A stretch of DNA of 64,000 nt from Auanema rhodensis (Eukaryota; Nematoda; Chromadorea; Rhabditida; Rhabditidae): assembly GCA_964057225.1 (NCBI GenBank), contig OZ059895.1, forward strand, positions 16,955,688-17,019,687, read 5' to 3'. The notes below the pieces were generated by a model. The model ran no database searches, was not told the origin of the DNA, and saw only the letters and a program-made list of their open reading frames with translations. The translations under genes were made by a program, and so were the position numbers. Of this stretch, positions 48,101 through 61,172 are shown piece after piece (position 1 is the first letter of the stretch; each line of letters begins with the position of its first letter).

Positions 48101-51100
48101 GATTATCAAAAAGCAAAGGATTCTGTTCATCTCGCTGATAGTCCTTTACACATTCTGAAGCCAACAGGATTGGACATTCAAATCCACAAAAGTTCAATTG
48201 ATGACTTGAGACTGGCCAAGTAAGGTTTTTAGAAATTTTTGTAACATTCTCCTTATATAGACTGCGAGTAGTTGGTAATCTACCTGATATTGTCGTTGGA
48301 ATATCTGATGAACGCCTTCTTATGTTGTTAAGACTTCTGGATTCTATTCCTAAGCCTGAGCCTGAACCTGAGACAGTTGTTGACAATATTCCTCCAATAG
48401 CAGCAGAAACTAGGTTGAGAGATCGGGCTAAAATGAAGACTATTATGGAAGCTGAAGAGGTCAGAATTGTAAAAATAGTGTACATATAGTTTATATCTAT
48501 AGGTTGAATCTTTGGAAGTGAAAGAAGCTCCAGCTTCTTCGGACAAGAAGGTTACAAGTGAACAACAGGTTCAGATTGAATTAGATCTTCATTTGAACCA
48601 GGTAAGCTTGAAATTTTGAACTTAAGTTTAATAAGCTTTGAACTTAGATCGGACTTGTTCTATTCAAAGCTGATAACATTCTTTGCGATATTTCGATACT
48701 TCGTATGGCATGTAAACTTCAAATGAGAACTTTCGACATGGTGGTGATGGCAGAGGTAAGATTTTGCGTTTCTTCTTTTGTCACCCACATCCTGTTCTTC
48801 TTGTAGGTTGGAGCAGTACAGATTGAATTACCAATGTTCAGCTCATTGGATAGTAAGAGAAAACATTTATATTTAATTGACAATGAATCTGATTCAACAT
48901 TAATGCAACTTAAGTTTGTTCAAGTATGTTTTGAAATGAATGCTGATTTTCTTTAATTTCAAAGTTATAGGCTAACTCTGAATCACCTTTCTTCAATACT
49001 GAGTACAATAGTACTGAGCAATCAATTGAATTTAAGTTCAGTGAACTTAATGTTTCTTTACATCAGGTTTATAGAAGTATACTTAATTATTCTGAAAATT
49101 ATATGTTTAAGGAAGGTTTGATGGAGTTGAAAAAGTTTGGTGAACATATTCAAGGAAAAATGGCAAATATGGCCAAAGACAAAGGTATATCTGAAAAAGA
49201 CTCTAAGGAAGATGGAACTGTTAGAAAGATCAGTCGTGGAATCAGTGCCAGGTAGTCTAAATCCATAATCTGCACACATTAAAATTTGATTATTCCAGTA
49301 TTGCTTCGTTGGCCTCAATGACCAAAGAATCTCAATCAGAAGCTGCTGCTATTAAGAGAAAAGAAAGGAAGGAAAGAGCCATGGAAGCTGAAGCAGTATC
49401 TACTAACAGTATGAACTCCTCTTTTATATTTTTACATTTTTGTTTGTATTTTTAGTTAAACTTCGACTTGATGCTCAGGTTGGAAGCCTTGGTTTACTCA
49501 TGGGTTCACAAAAGAAGGGACTTGAGACCCGACTAGCCATCCGCAATGTCAAGTCAGATATTAAAATGACTTTGAAGGCTACTGAAGTTCTTGCTACGTT
49601 GCAAGCTATTACTATGGAAGATTGTACCAATGGAGCTCTTTACACGTTTGTTCTTCACTTGAATTACGTTCTGAACTTTCGATTTTAGCAAATTACTTTC
49701 CGTTACTGGTGAAAAAGAAATGCTTCGATTTGAAATGACTCAATATCAAAGAACTGAGAAGGAAAAGAAGAAGATGGCTGCATCTGACATTGATATGAAG
49801 ATGAAGGTAAACTTTTTTTTCCAGTTTTTCCATTTATATTCATCTCTTCAGGTGCGCTTGGCTCAAATGAGATTTGTCTTCTTGAACCTTTGGTTAGCCC
49901 GTTTAATGGACTGGCTTGCTCCATTCCAAGAGGAAGCCGCAGCTGCAGCTGCTGCTGCTCAACAGGTTCCTCTTCAATTTGAATTTTTTCATTTATTTAT
50001 ATTTTCAGGCTGCTTCTGAAAGGGCTGCGGAAGCTGCTCAAAATGTTAAACAGATGCTTGAACAGTCACCTCCCAGGATTGAAATGGATGTTGAGCTTAA
50101 TGCTCCAGTTCTTGTTATTCCTCGTTTATCCAACAGTCATGATGTTGTTGTTGCTATTCTCGGTAACATTCAAGCTAATTTTATTTTTTGAAATACTATT
50201 TTAGGTAATTTGACCGTTAATAACAAGATCTCAAGCCACGATAAGAATCAAAAGGCTATCATTGATAACATGATCGTACGCTTGACTCAAATGGAGTTCA
50301 GTATTGGAAAAATGAACGAAACTGCTACCATGGTTGAATCAACATGTGAAATTCTTAAACCTTTGACGTTCAATGTGAATATTAGCAGGCAAGTTTCCCT
50401 ATCAGAAAATCTAGCTAAATTGTGTTTTTAGAAACCTCATGTTCGGTGTTGCTAAAGATGTTCCTGAAATCTCGGTCGATGCTCAAATTCCTGCAATCGA
50501 AGTTAATATGTCAGAACATGATTATGCTACTTTGATGCATGTAAGATACCTAGTTGTGTCTTAATGTATAGAAGTATGTTTTATAGACTTTGAATGGCAA
50601 CTTGAATGAAGGTAAAGATCGTGAACCTGTCGTCATCGAAGAGCCAACTCTCAGTATTGCTCCTCCAACTTCCCCAATTAGCAAGGAGAAAGATCCTGCT
50701 GTAAGCTATTTGTTTTGAAAATATTATTGAATTTGATATTCACAGGATAAGAAGAAGAGTGTGTTTTCAAAAGAGGGAATTCCATCTTCACCCGAGCCTG
50801 AAGTTAAAACTCAATATATTCGAATTCTTTTCCGCTTTGCTCTTGATCGAATTGATGCTGTTCTGTACACAGGTGTTTCCTTCTTAGTTTGTGTGATGTA
50901 ATTATTTATTTATTTTGGGTGGTGCCAATCATGGAGAACAACGAAGTGCATCTGATGCTTTTGCTGCTGTTCGTCTACATGGCTTGAACTTAAGCGGAAG
51001 TATCAAAGAAGATAACGCTATGGACGTAGCTATTGCTATGGCTGCTTTCACCATGGAAGATGAAAGAAAAGGAAAAACCAAAATTCATAAGCTCATGGAC

Positions 51101-54100
51101 AAGAAGAGTGGTCACGATAAGGAACAGTTTTTGGCTATGAATTTCAAGCAAAATGCTGAACAAGACAAATTCAGTTAGAATCATTTAAGCTGATGATTTC
51201 TTAATTATTCATTTCAGTCAATTTGAAAATGTCTGCCTTCTTCTTATGTCTTTGTCCTGAATTCCTTGGATCTCTTTCGCGATTCTTCTCTGTTCCAATG
51301 ACTGAGGAGCAACTGGAGATCGAAGAAGCTAAGCATAAAGCATCTGGTGGTTCGAGCTCCGTGGCAGTGGCTCAAACTCGAGAAGGAGATGCTAGTGTTG
51401 CTCCTGGTGGCACAATAACTTTGAGTTGTGATATGCAGGTTTTTATCTTGCTGTTTAGTACATTTTCTAATAAACGTTATTAAGGGAGTTGAGGTCATCT
51501 TGGTCGAAAACTCAATGGAGCCCGAAACTACTCAAGCTCTTATTCTTTCCTTCAATATCAAGATGGATGCTGAACCAGTATGCAATAAACTTGAATCTGT
51601 TCTATAACCGTTTCTTCAGACTGGCGATATTCAAAAAATGAAAGGAGGAATCGAAAAACTGGCTATTTTCAGCTCATACTATGCACTCCACAGAAGATCA
51701 GAAGTGACATATGAGGTAAAACTTGGCAATCTCGCTGTCGAACTTATTTTCTGAACTAGGTTTTGAAACCAGTGAATATTGGTATTGAAGTAGCAATGAA
51801 CTCAAATACTAAAGGATGTGATGTTGCACTCCGAATGTCTGCTATGGAATTCCGTATGTCTCCTTCAATCATTCGTATGTTATCATCAGTTAATGAGGAA
51901 TTCGCCAAGAGTAGTGCTGTGGTAAGGTTAATTTGGTTCTTCCTCATTTATGTTTATTCAACTAGGATACAACAATTGCCTCTTCTGTTCCTAAGCTTAA
52001 GGCATATCCCAATTATTGGGAAAATAAGCTGATCAACCGCAAGAAGTCAGTCAACTGTACTTTTCCTAGTATATCATAATATGTTTTAAGATATTGGTTC
52101 TTCCAAGTACCTACAGCTGAAGAAGCTTTTGACGAAGCTGAAATCGAGGAAAATGCTGACGAATATTCTGGTCCTCCAGAGGCAGCTAAAGTTTTCTTCG
52201 AAAGAATTTCTTTCACTCTTGAAGCTGGAAGTGGAACTATTCCTTTGCCTTTAATTTTCTTCGATTTACTTGTTGATGCTGAAGCTAAAAATTGGTCATC
52301 TGGATTACAAGCTTCTGCTAATGTTTCTATGCAAATGTCATATTATAATGAGGCCTTCAGGTAGAAAGAAACATGGAATTGTTAAATTTTGATTAATTTG
52401 TTTTAAGTGTATGGGAACCTGTCATCGAACCTGTTGAAACTGAAATAGAAAAATTCGAACGTTGGGACATCAAAATGCTGGTTTGTTAATCTTTTTCTTT
52501 CAATTTTTTAAACAAAATCTGTATAGGTGAAAGGCAGAAACAAATTGAATCCTTTGGATGTCAGTCCTGTAATGGATGTGAAGATTGAAGCTGACAAGAT
52601 TCTAAATGTTACCGTTACTAAATCTTTCTTGATTTTGTTAAACAAGTTAACAGAGGTAAATTTGGATTCAAGTAATATAATCAATGTTTAACTTTAAGGT
52701 TTTCGCTCAAGCTGCTAAACAAATTACTCCACCCACAACGAGAGTTCTTCCTGGAAGTTCACCTTTCCTCCTTCTTAATGAAACTGGATTAGTTGTCAAA
52801 ATTACGAACTCTCATGATCTTAAGGTATTTTAATACTTCAATTCAAAAACAATAATTTTTTCTTTTTTTTTTTGATTGAAAATGGAACATCAGAATCTGC
52901 TGAAGCCAGTCACGGAGCTTTCGTTAACTTAACCTACAAAGAAGTTTCCAAACAAGATCTGGATAAGGTTCGTTAATACTCAGAACACTATTTTCATCAA
53001 ATTTTCTCAGAGCGACATTCACCAGTTGATGGGACATGAAAATCAAAATGCTACTCTTCGTCTGGAATTAGAAGAAACTGTGAGAGAAGTTCAAATTGGA
53101 CGTGCTGAGAAAAGAGCTATTCCTCTTCCAAAACGTAGTGATGCTGGAAAGCAATGGAAGGTATGTATCTCATCTTTCATCTTTTGTGAAAATCTTTGTT
53201 TGTTACAGATAATTTCTGAGACTTCACTTGAAAATGGTCGACGTCTTGTTACCTTAACTTCCCACATTAACGTTATCAACAATCTGGATACTGACATGGA
53301 ATTGTATTCCAAAAGGGATACGATATATGATCTCTTTGGTATTATTCCTGCAGGTGCTTCATATTACCTACCAGTTCCTCTACTATATACTCCTACTGGA
53401 GAAATATATTTCAAGCCAAATAATGACAAGTAACTAAAGTTTGTCCTTCAATATTCTTAATATTCTTCTCCAGCTGTGAAATGTCATTTGAATCCCTATC
53501 TTGGCATAACTTCGAAGCCACTCCTGCTCTGAGACAGTCGTTCAGATGTAACATGAATGAAGATTCTTCTGCCGGCTTCTTCTTTGAAGCTGTTGTTTCC
53601 ACTGAGCAAGTGATTGAAGGTTTGATTATGATATGAACCGTGAATAAGTCATAGAGTTACAGGAGTTGAAAACACATACGAATGCTATACTATCAATCTT
53701 CACCCACCACTTGAGTTCCATAACATCTTGCCTTGTCCTATCACTATTTTACATCCAATTGAAAAAGAACTTCTTCCTGGAGAGAACATTCAAATGAATT
53801 TGATCGCTGGATGCAAACTGAAGCTTTCGGCAATTCATTAGGGATATTCAAAGTTAAATCTCGTCTTCTTTGCAGGTTGCTTATCTTGGCGAAGCGTATA
53901 TGTTAGATCTGAAGATCCCAGATGAAAAGAAAGATTTAGAAGTTGTAACTTTGAGAACGGAAGCAGGCGGAGGAGAACTAGTACTGTCTCTTCAGAGATT
54001 TCTACAATACAATATCTTTTTTAGCTTTTGGGTATGAACTGGTCTCATGAACATGGGGACCAGAAAGCATATCTTTATGCTCCATTCTGGCTCATTAATA

Positions 54101-57100
54101 ATACATCTTTGCCATTGAGACATAAGGTAAGTTGAACAACTAGATTTTCAATATCAGTACTCTGTATCTATGCCTTTGTGATATTGTAAATATGCATTCA
54201 CGGCTTAACCCAATGGGAGTTTTCCGTTGTTAACGTTTCTGTCCATTCAGGAGAGTGGGCGAGGTTTTCTTCCTAGCACCAGCGGATGTGTTCCCTGTCG
54301 AAAGAACGTTCCTGAAGATGAGGTGAATATGAGTTGCAAGTTGCTTTCTGTTCAGTAGGGGAGGTTATGTGTGAATCGTGTCTAATATATCTAACATAAT
54401 CTGTTGAATAGAATTTAACAGAACTTTTTTCTTTTCTCTTTTCATCGCTACGTATGCTCGCCGTGCTTGTTCTCATTGTGCTATAGTCCGGGTTTGGGTT
54501 ATGATGTCCCTGTTTAGTTGTGCTTTGTTTGTTTGTGTATTAGCTCTAATATTGCTTAGATTTGCTTAGATGTTATGCTTGATACGATTCAATATCTGGA
54601 TTTACAGACTGAATCCACAATTCTCCATACACCTGACTTGAACCCGTTGGTTTTGCCATTCCCCAGTTGTGATTTAACAAAGAAGAAAAAGGTAAATTGA
54701 AGCTTGTATAGTATTCTTATTATTTTTTGTTTGTTAGGCTTGTGTCAAGATTGATGGACAGAGTACATGGTCCGAGGAATTCCCACTGGATACTGTAGGT
54801 AATGCTATGCATATTGTCTGCAAAGGAAGTGACAGAGATTATGAGGTACACTTTTCACTCTTAAGAATCTTTTTAAAGTTATTTTCACCATCTTTTAGCT
54901 TACAATCGATATCAAACTGTGTCAGTCTGGACTCACGAAGATCGTTACCTTCTCTCCATTCTATCTTGTTTCCAACTTAGGGAAATTTCCAATGGAAGTC
55001 AGAGAAGAGAAACAGTCCAATTGGATTGAAGTACCTGCCCAAAAGTGTGTTGGTGTATGGCCAACCAATAGCTCAATTCAAAAATATCTTACTTGCCGTT
55101 ATCAAGGACAGGAACAGGAGTCTTTGCTTTTCCCTATTACTGAGAATATTGAGACCCTTTGCGAGGTATGTTTTTACAACGATTTATCCTGCTAATCTGA
55201 TTCTTTTACCAGATGTCTGGCGAAAATGTTGGTATCAATGTCTGTGTATCTACCAGTGAATCTTCAGTAGCTATTCATCTTTCGCCATTCGCTCCTGGAA
55301 TGGCTCCACTGTGTATCATGAATCACCTCAAGGTTTTCCTTTCAGATGAAATACATTCATGCTTTATCTTTCTTTAGATTCCAATTACTTTTGGTCAAAA
55401 GAAGCACAAGAAGAGAACTGTTCAGAAGAATGAAGCTGCCTTCTTCACCTGGTCAAGTATTGTGGATAAACGTATTCTTGAGCTTGAATGTGGTGATTGG
55501 AAGAATGAAGATCTACTTGATAAGAACAGATTCATTGAAGTTCAACCTCAAAATGATGTTAGAAGGTAAACTTTTTGTTTTCCAGCGTAATGTTCAAGCT
55601 TGCTACTTCTAGATTCGTTTATATGGCTAACTTCCTTATTGGTCGTCAGAGAACCATCCTATTTACTGATGATCTTGATATTGCTAAGAGTGCTTATGGA
55701 TCTTGGGAAACTGATTCTGTGGACATGCAAGCTGAAATATCTCTTCATGGTATTGGTCTCAGTTTGGTCGATAACATCGCCGGACGTGAAGTAAGGGTTT
55801 TCTTTGTTTTCTTATCAACATATATTTTCATAGATTCTGTATATCGGTATATCATCGTCCGACATTCTCTGGGAGGAGGAAACCAAGAGAGGCCGTTTCA
55901 AACCATTAGCTGTGAAGTACATGCAACAGTTGGAAGATATGTATCAAGTTCATTTGCAAAATCCCGAATCCAAATTCCAAGTGAGTTTTTTCTTTGTAAT
56001 AATATAACCTATTTGAATTGTAGGCTTTGGATGTAAATGAAGTAAATTTGAAAACAATGATTATGAAAAAGAAGAACCGTGCCAAAGAGGTTAAGATCAG
56101 AAGAGTGTTCGAACAGGGTATTTGGATGAATTACGGAAAGAGTTCTCAGAGAACTCGCTTGCATTTCAAGTTGAACCATCTCCAAATTGATAACCAGGTT
56201 CTCATCTTCTAGTATTCCTTAGATTAAACCATATCTTTTAGATGAATGCTTGTATCTTCCCTCGTGTTCTTGCAGTTGTACCTCCACCCAAAAGTGTTGT
56301 GGCTGATAATGGTAATAGCTTTTGTTGAACATATGCTAACTTGCTCTTTTCAGCCCCTAAGCCATTTGTTGAGCTTTCTTTACTTCAGAGACAATCTGAA
56401 TTCTCATCTGTACCAGAAATTGAGTATTGTAGAGTCCTTGTTCAAGAGTTTGCTGTTCAAGTATGGTTATCTCTAGTTTGTGCAATTTTTAATCGGATTT
56501 TAGGTTGATCTTGGTCTTCTGAATGCAATCTTCTCTTTGATTGAAAGTCAAGTTAATAAGAAAGCGTACGGAAAGGAATTATTCGATCAAGATATGGAAC
56601 TCTCTGCAGTTCGATTAGAAGATACTGCTCAAGCTTATAAGTCTTTGAAACCAAAAAGCTTCTACAACGATTTGCATATCTCACCACTTATGGTTTGTTT
56701 GATACATGTACAACCAAAATGAAATAATTTTTCAGATCCATCTTTCATTTTCTCAAGGAGGAGGTAGCGATGAAAGCGGCGCTATTGCTATTCATTCAGA
56801 GTTCATCAACTTATTCATCAAGAGTGTTGGTGTTTCTCTTACCGAATTGCAAGATGTTGTTTTCAAGTAAGCTCATTAATTCGAATTGTCTTAGTAAAAG
56901 TAAAATTTTCCAGACTTGCATACTTTGAACGTCGCTGTACCTTCTACAGTCAAGAGCAACTTACTGCTGAAGCAACAGGTCACTACACCAAACAGTTTAT
57001 GAAACAGGTTAATAAATAATTGTAATTTTGACTGAAATCATATGATTTCAGTTGTATGTTTTGGTTCTTGGTTTGGATATTATTGGTAATCCATTCGGTT

Positions 57101-58286
57101 TGGTTAGAGATCTCTCAGCTGGTGTTGAAGATCTTTTCTATCAACCATTCCAAGGTGCTATTCAAGGACCTGAGGTTTGCTATCACAGATGTTGCTTTTA
57201 ATCTTTGCTTTCTTTTTCCAGGAGTTCGCTCAAGGTGTAGCTCTTGGAGTTCAATCCATGCTTGGTCATGCTGTTGGTGGAGCTGCCGGTGCTGTAGGAA
57301 GAATCACCGGAACTGTTGGAAAAGGAGTTGCTGCTCTAACATTTGATTCTGAATATCAGCGTAAACGTCAAGTAAATATAACTATCTTGTGAGTATGCCT
57401 CACCATCGTGTTTCTTCAGGAAGACATAAACCGAAAACCTCAATCATTTGGAGAAGGCATGGTTAGAGGTGTTAGAGGACTTGGTATGGGTGTTGTCAGT
57501 GGAATCACTGGTGTTGTTACTAAGCCTATCGAAGGAGCTCAGCAAGAAGGAGCTAAAGGTCTATTCAAGGGTATCGGAAAGGTACGCTTATGATTTTTGA
57601 ATTTTTGTTTTATTTGTACTTATTTAGGGTCTTATCGGTGCAGTTACCAGACCTGTATCTGGAGTGGTTGATTTTGCTTCCAGCTCTATGGACGCTGTTC
57701 GTGCTGTGGCTGGTTCCCATAAAGAATCTGCTGCTTTGAGGGCTCCCCGTGTTATTAAGACCGATAGAATAGTACGACCATATAGCTCGACAGAAGCGAT
57801 AGGATTCAAAATATATAATGTTAGTATATATAGTGATTAGAAGAAATTAAATTTATGTGTTTAAGGATCTGGATGGAGGAGCGCTTGCTAAGACCGATGA
57901 ATTTATCACATTTGCTCCAATCAACACAAAGAATGTACTTCTGGTTACGAACAATAAATTGGTTAGAACTAAAAATGCTTGATGGCTGTAGTCAATTGAT
58001 TTTAGGTATTCGCTAAACGAATGGATGTAATGGGAGCTTGGCTCACTGATTGGGCTACAGAATATACAAAGATGCATGAACCCATCTTTATTGAAAACGG
58101 AGTTAAGATTCTGTTTAAGGTAATCAGAAGTTTTTTTCTTATTTAATTTTTTATATATTCTTATAGGAGAAGAAGAGCAATTTCCTTGGACTTGGAAAGA
58201 AAGAAGAAGGAAAGATTATTCAATTCAAGAAAGCAGCATTCGTACAAGAAAAAATTCTTCAAGCTTTTAGGGATGCTACTAAATAA
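45179..58286 (+). CDS. vps-13: VPS13 (VPS13A/C-type) bridge-like lipid transfer protein
   Basis: About 70 short exons with introns near 45-50 bp join to roughly 3,200 residues, from [19 protein letters not shown] (45179) to [10 protein letters not shown] and TAA (58286). The chorein N domain is textbook ([15 protein letters not shown], then KIPWKNLY). A long repeating-groove body follows, then the VAB/SHR-binding region (about 52.7-55.6 kb). A C-terminal ATG2_C-like stretch is rich in Gly and small residues ([20 protein letters not shown]), and a PH-like domain ends the protein. VPS13 proteins move glycerophospholipids between membranes at contact sites; human VPS13A loss causes chorea-acanthocytosis. 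A run of nine Ala sits near 49.94-49.97 kb. Odd splice sites are GC donors after 50388 and 53829 and apparently non-AG acceptors before 52875 and about 50929. The exon 54251-54322 could be a cassette. Ends and domains are secure; a few internal junctions are not. The C. elegans counterpart is T08G11.1. Confidence 0.95.
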
Positions 58287-58864
58287 GAGATTTATAACAA
58301 TTTTCATTCCTTTCACCAAATTTATAATGTATATTCCCGTTGACCTACACGCCTTTTGTGTAAACTTTTATTATACGGTTTCATGAGTAGTAAGTATATC
58401 AAAGAACGTCTTGCCGTTTTGGCTTAAAGTGCATTTTCTATCGTTTTGTCAAAGCTATGTATCTAAGTCATAATATAAGTAAACGTTTTAACTCTATTCT
58501 TATACAAATACGTCATAGTTAAATTCTTTCTTATTTTACAGGAATAGATAAGAACAACCGATTTCAACCATCTGCACAATATAAATGAAGTACAGTATTC
58601 AATTAGCATATTAAAGAGTTAATTGATGAAAGGTAATTTACATATAAGAAGGTGTAAAAGTTTGCTAAGTTGCAAATATAAGCTGTATAACATATACAGC
58701 TAATTATTTACTAATTATGAATTATTTACAATGAACTTGAAAAGCTTGAATTTAACTTAAATTCACAACTTTCAATTTCATTAATGATTCTAAGTTATAC
58801 CCGTGATATTACACAATGTCAATACGAAAAAATATATAAATATATACATATCTCTAAGTCTTAA
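58287..58864. other. Convergent intergenic region, vps-13 and sulfotransferase
   Basis: AT-rich shared 3' region with no coding signal or notable repeat. Confidence 0.6.
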
Positions 58865-60417
58865 CTAAAAGTTTTCAGGTAGAGGATAGCCGAATAGCCG
58901 AAAATCATGATAGAACATCCTAATAACATATTCCATGAGGAATGGGCTTGAAAATAATCTGAAACATCATAAGGTGTTATCTTTGATACCTACGATGTCT
59001 TACCTATTTTCTATAATAGTTCGAGCATCTGATTGAACTGTACTATGAAGTGTACGGCCAGTAGTTAAGGAATCACGAATATATTTGAGTGAAGCTTGCG
59101 GTACCTATATTAACGCTGAGAAATATTTTGATATGATCGAAGCTTACATTCTGAGTTTTTAGTATTTCAAATAAATCCGTCATTAAGCTTGCAGATGGAT
59201 CAGCTGAGTAACGAATAAACTTGTATTTATCAAAATGATTAGCCAAATCGCAACGCCAATTTTGTGGAAAGAAGTGTCTATCCTCAAAACTTCGCCAAAA
59301 ATGACCTTTTTTGACCTGCAACAACTCAGAACTTCAATTATATCTCAAGCTTTTATATTTGGTTTGAAATAATGCAATACCTGGTCATACATCCGATTGT
59401 ATTCATTAATAACGAAACAGGTTAGATTGCTTCCACAATTGAAACAAGGCGGGTATCCTTGAGGCTTTCTGAGCATAATTCAAACTAGTATTTTAAGGTT
59501 CGAACAATCTTACCGTATGCATTTATCAACAAATCCAGAAAGAAATCGTTCAATAGGATCTCTTGTAACCATGGTATACGTCCAATTTGCTTGAGCTTTG
59601 AATCTTCGTTTCATTCCGTTGAAAGTTGAATGCTCATTCTTACCAGCGCAGAATCTGAAGTCAGCCAATTGCCTAGATATCTCAAAGCTATCTCTTACCT
59701 ATTTGGCTTCCATTCAGTATAAATATTTCTTTTGGCATTTGTAAAACGTTTCTCACCACTCAAATAGCAAAATATGGCTGTCATAACAGTAGACATGCTC
59801 TTCTGGATTACACAAGCTGCTACGCCGTACTGAGGTGCAACCTGTAAAAGTCAATACAACCAAGTCTACTCTCTCAACCAAACTCGATATTCAGCTTCGA
59901 ATTTCTTGAAGGCAGGCATACAGAAGAGAGTTTCGTTGTCATTGTCACAAAAATCGGCAGCAGTCTTGTTGGGCATGAATCGTTCGGGTAAAGGCTACAA
60001 CTCATTTCAGTCAATTCTAATGAAGCAGTAACTTGAACCTACATGTGAATTTGCTAATCGAATAGCTTCAAGATTTGCAAGATTTCGATCACCAATGATT
60101 TTCTCATGTTTTTTCTCTTCTAACACCTTATTATCCTGGAATTTTAATAATTTTAATTTGAAAAAAATGAGAACAGAGAAAAGCATAAAAACAAAAATAT
60201 TTGAATGAGAGTGCTGGTGCTGTGAGGAAATTCTACTGGCATAGTAGAGTTAGTGATATGTTTCTGATATTGTAAATACACTAACTTTACGTCTATATAA
60301 TAATTGAACCTGACTAACGGGTCCGTCAGCTCCTAAATTTGAAGCATCGAATAGCAGAAAGACAGCCGAAAATATGGCAAATGCTGAGAGAACGGTCTTG
60401 ACAGCGGCGTATTTCAT
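58865..60417 (-). CDS. Nematode carbohydrate sulfotransferase (Sulfotransfer_2 type)
   Basis: Nine exons (60417-60310, 60135-60043, 59994-59884, 59841-59699, 59654-59514, 59468-59381, 59315-59148, 59104-59004, 58958-58865) join to 348 residues. It has a short cytoplasmic start, a signal-anchor helix (about 8-23, VLSAFAIFSAVFLLF) and a lumenal catalytic domain. The PAPS 5'-phosphosulfate loop is probably VIQKSMSTVMTAIFCYL, and the 3'-phosphate site is TRDPIERFLSGF. Several Cys (DFCDND, FCMPAF, CIRKPQGYPPCFNC) suggest disulfides. This is the Golgi type II layout of chondroitin/dermatan-like sulfotransferases, a family much expanded in nematodes. The C-terminus (MEYVIRMFYHDFRLFGYPLP) matches the family pattern. 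The acceptor sugar cannot be inferred, so no symbol is given. A TTTTACAG acceptor about 20 nt before the ATG is a likely trans-splice site. Confidence 0.85.
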
Positions 60418-60958
60418 TGGAAAACTGATTCAATGGCTGTAAAAGTTGGAGAAAATATTTAATAGATTTATGCAATTTAGAGATAAAGAGAGAACTCTTT
60501 GAACTATGTGAGGTTGTATAGATTAGACTAGAGAAGAGTAAATGATTCTCTCTGTTCCTTGTATCATGCAATGATTCAACTGTGAACAAACATCGGTGAT
60601 CAGTCTCTATATCTCACTCCTATACTCAACTTTTTGGATAAAAATCAACTATGATCATGAGCTTTGCTACAAATGTGCCAGATTTAATCTTTAAAAGAGT
60701 GGTTACGAGATAAAAACTGATTGATTCGAACGATGAGTTAGAGAATAATCTACGTGGCACCCCCAAAACAGCAGCATCAAATGGATCTATTTCGTTGATG
60801 TGTAAAGCGGGTTTTCCTAAATCATGGTACAAGTTTGCAATAATATCTCATGGTAGTTTTCAGTACGAATTGATAGAAGAGAATACTATAGATTAACGAT
60901 AGGTTGGCTACCCACCCGAGTTCTTCCTTCTCTCTCTTTGTCTCTCTCTCTCTCTCTT

Positions 60959-60996
<38 letters not shown>

Positions 60997-61172
60997 CTCT
61001 CTCACTTATCCACTCTCTCCTCTTTTCTATCTGAATCTTTGGTTACAAATCGTTCTACCTATTTTAAAATTTTAATGATTTTTTTGTGTGAAAATAAGGG
61101 AGTTATAACACACGAAGTTTATAAAAATAAGAGTACAAATATTTTATTGAACAACCAAAAAAAAACAAAAAG
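60418..61172. other. Intergenic region with CT tract
   Basis: It contains a (CT)n tract at about 60938-60992. A 68-codon minus-strand open frame (60832-60626) without an ATG start is described as a finding. No gene is called. Confidence 0.5.
60938..60992. repeat. (CT)n microsatellite
   Basis: About 55 bp of CT repeat with a short TTTG interruption. Confidence 0.95.

Noticed and set aside
48084-48485. A 133-codon minus-strand frame within vps-13
   Set aside because: It is antisense to well-supported vps-13 exons and crosses their introns.
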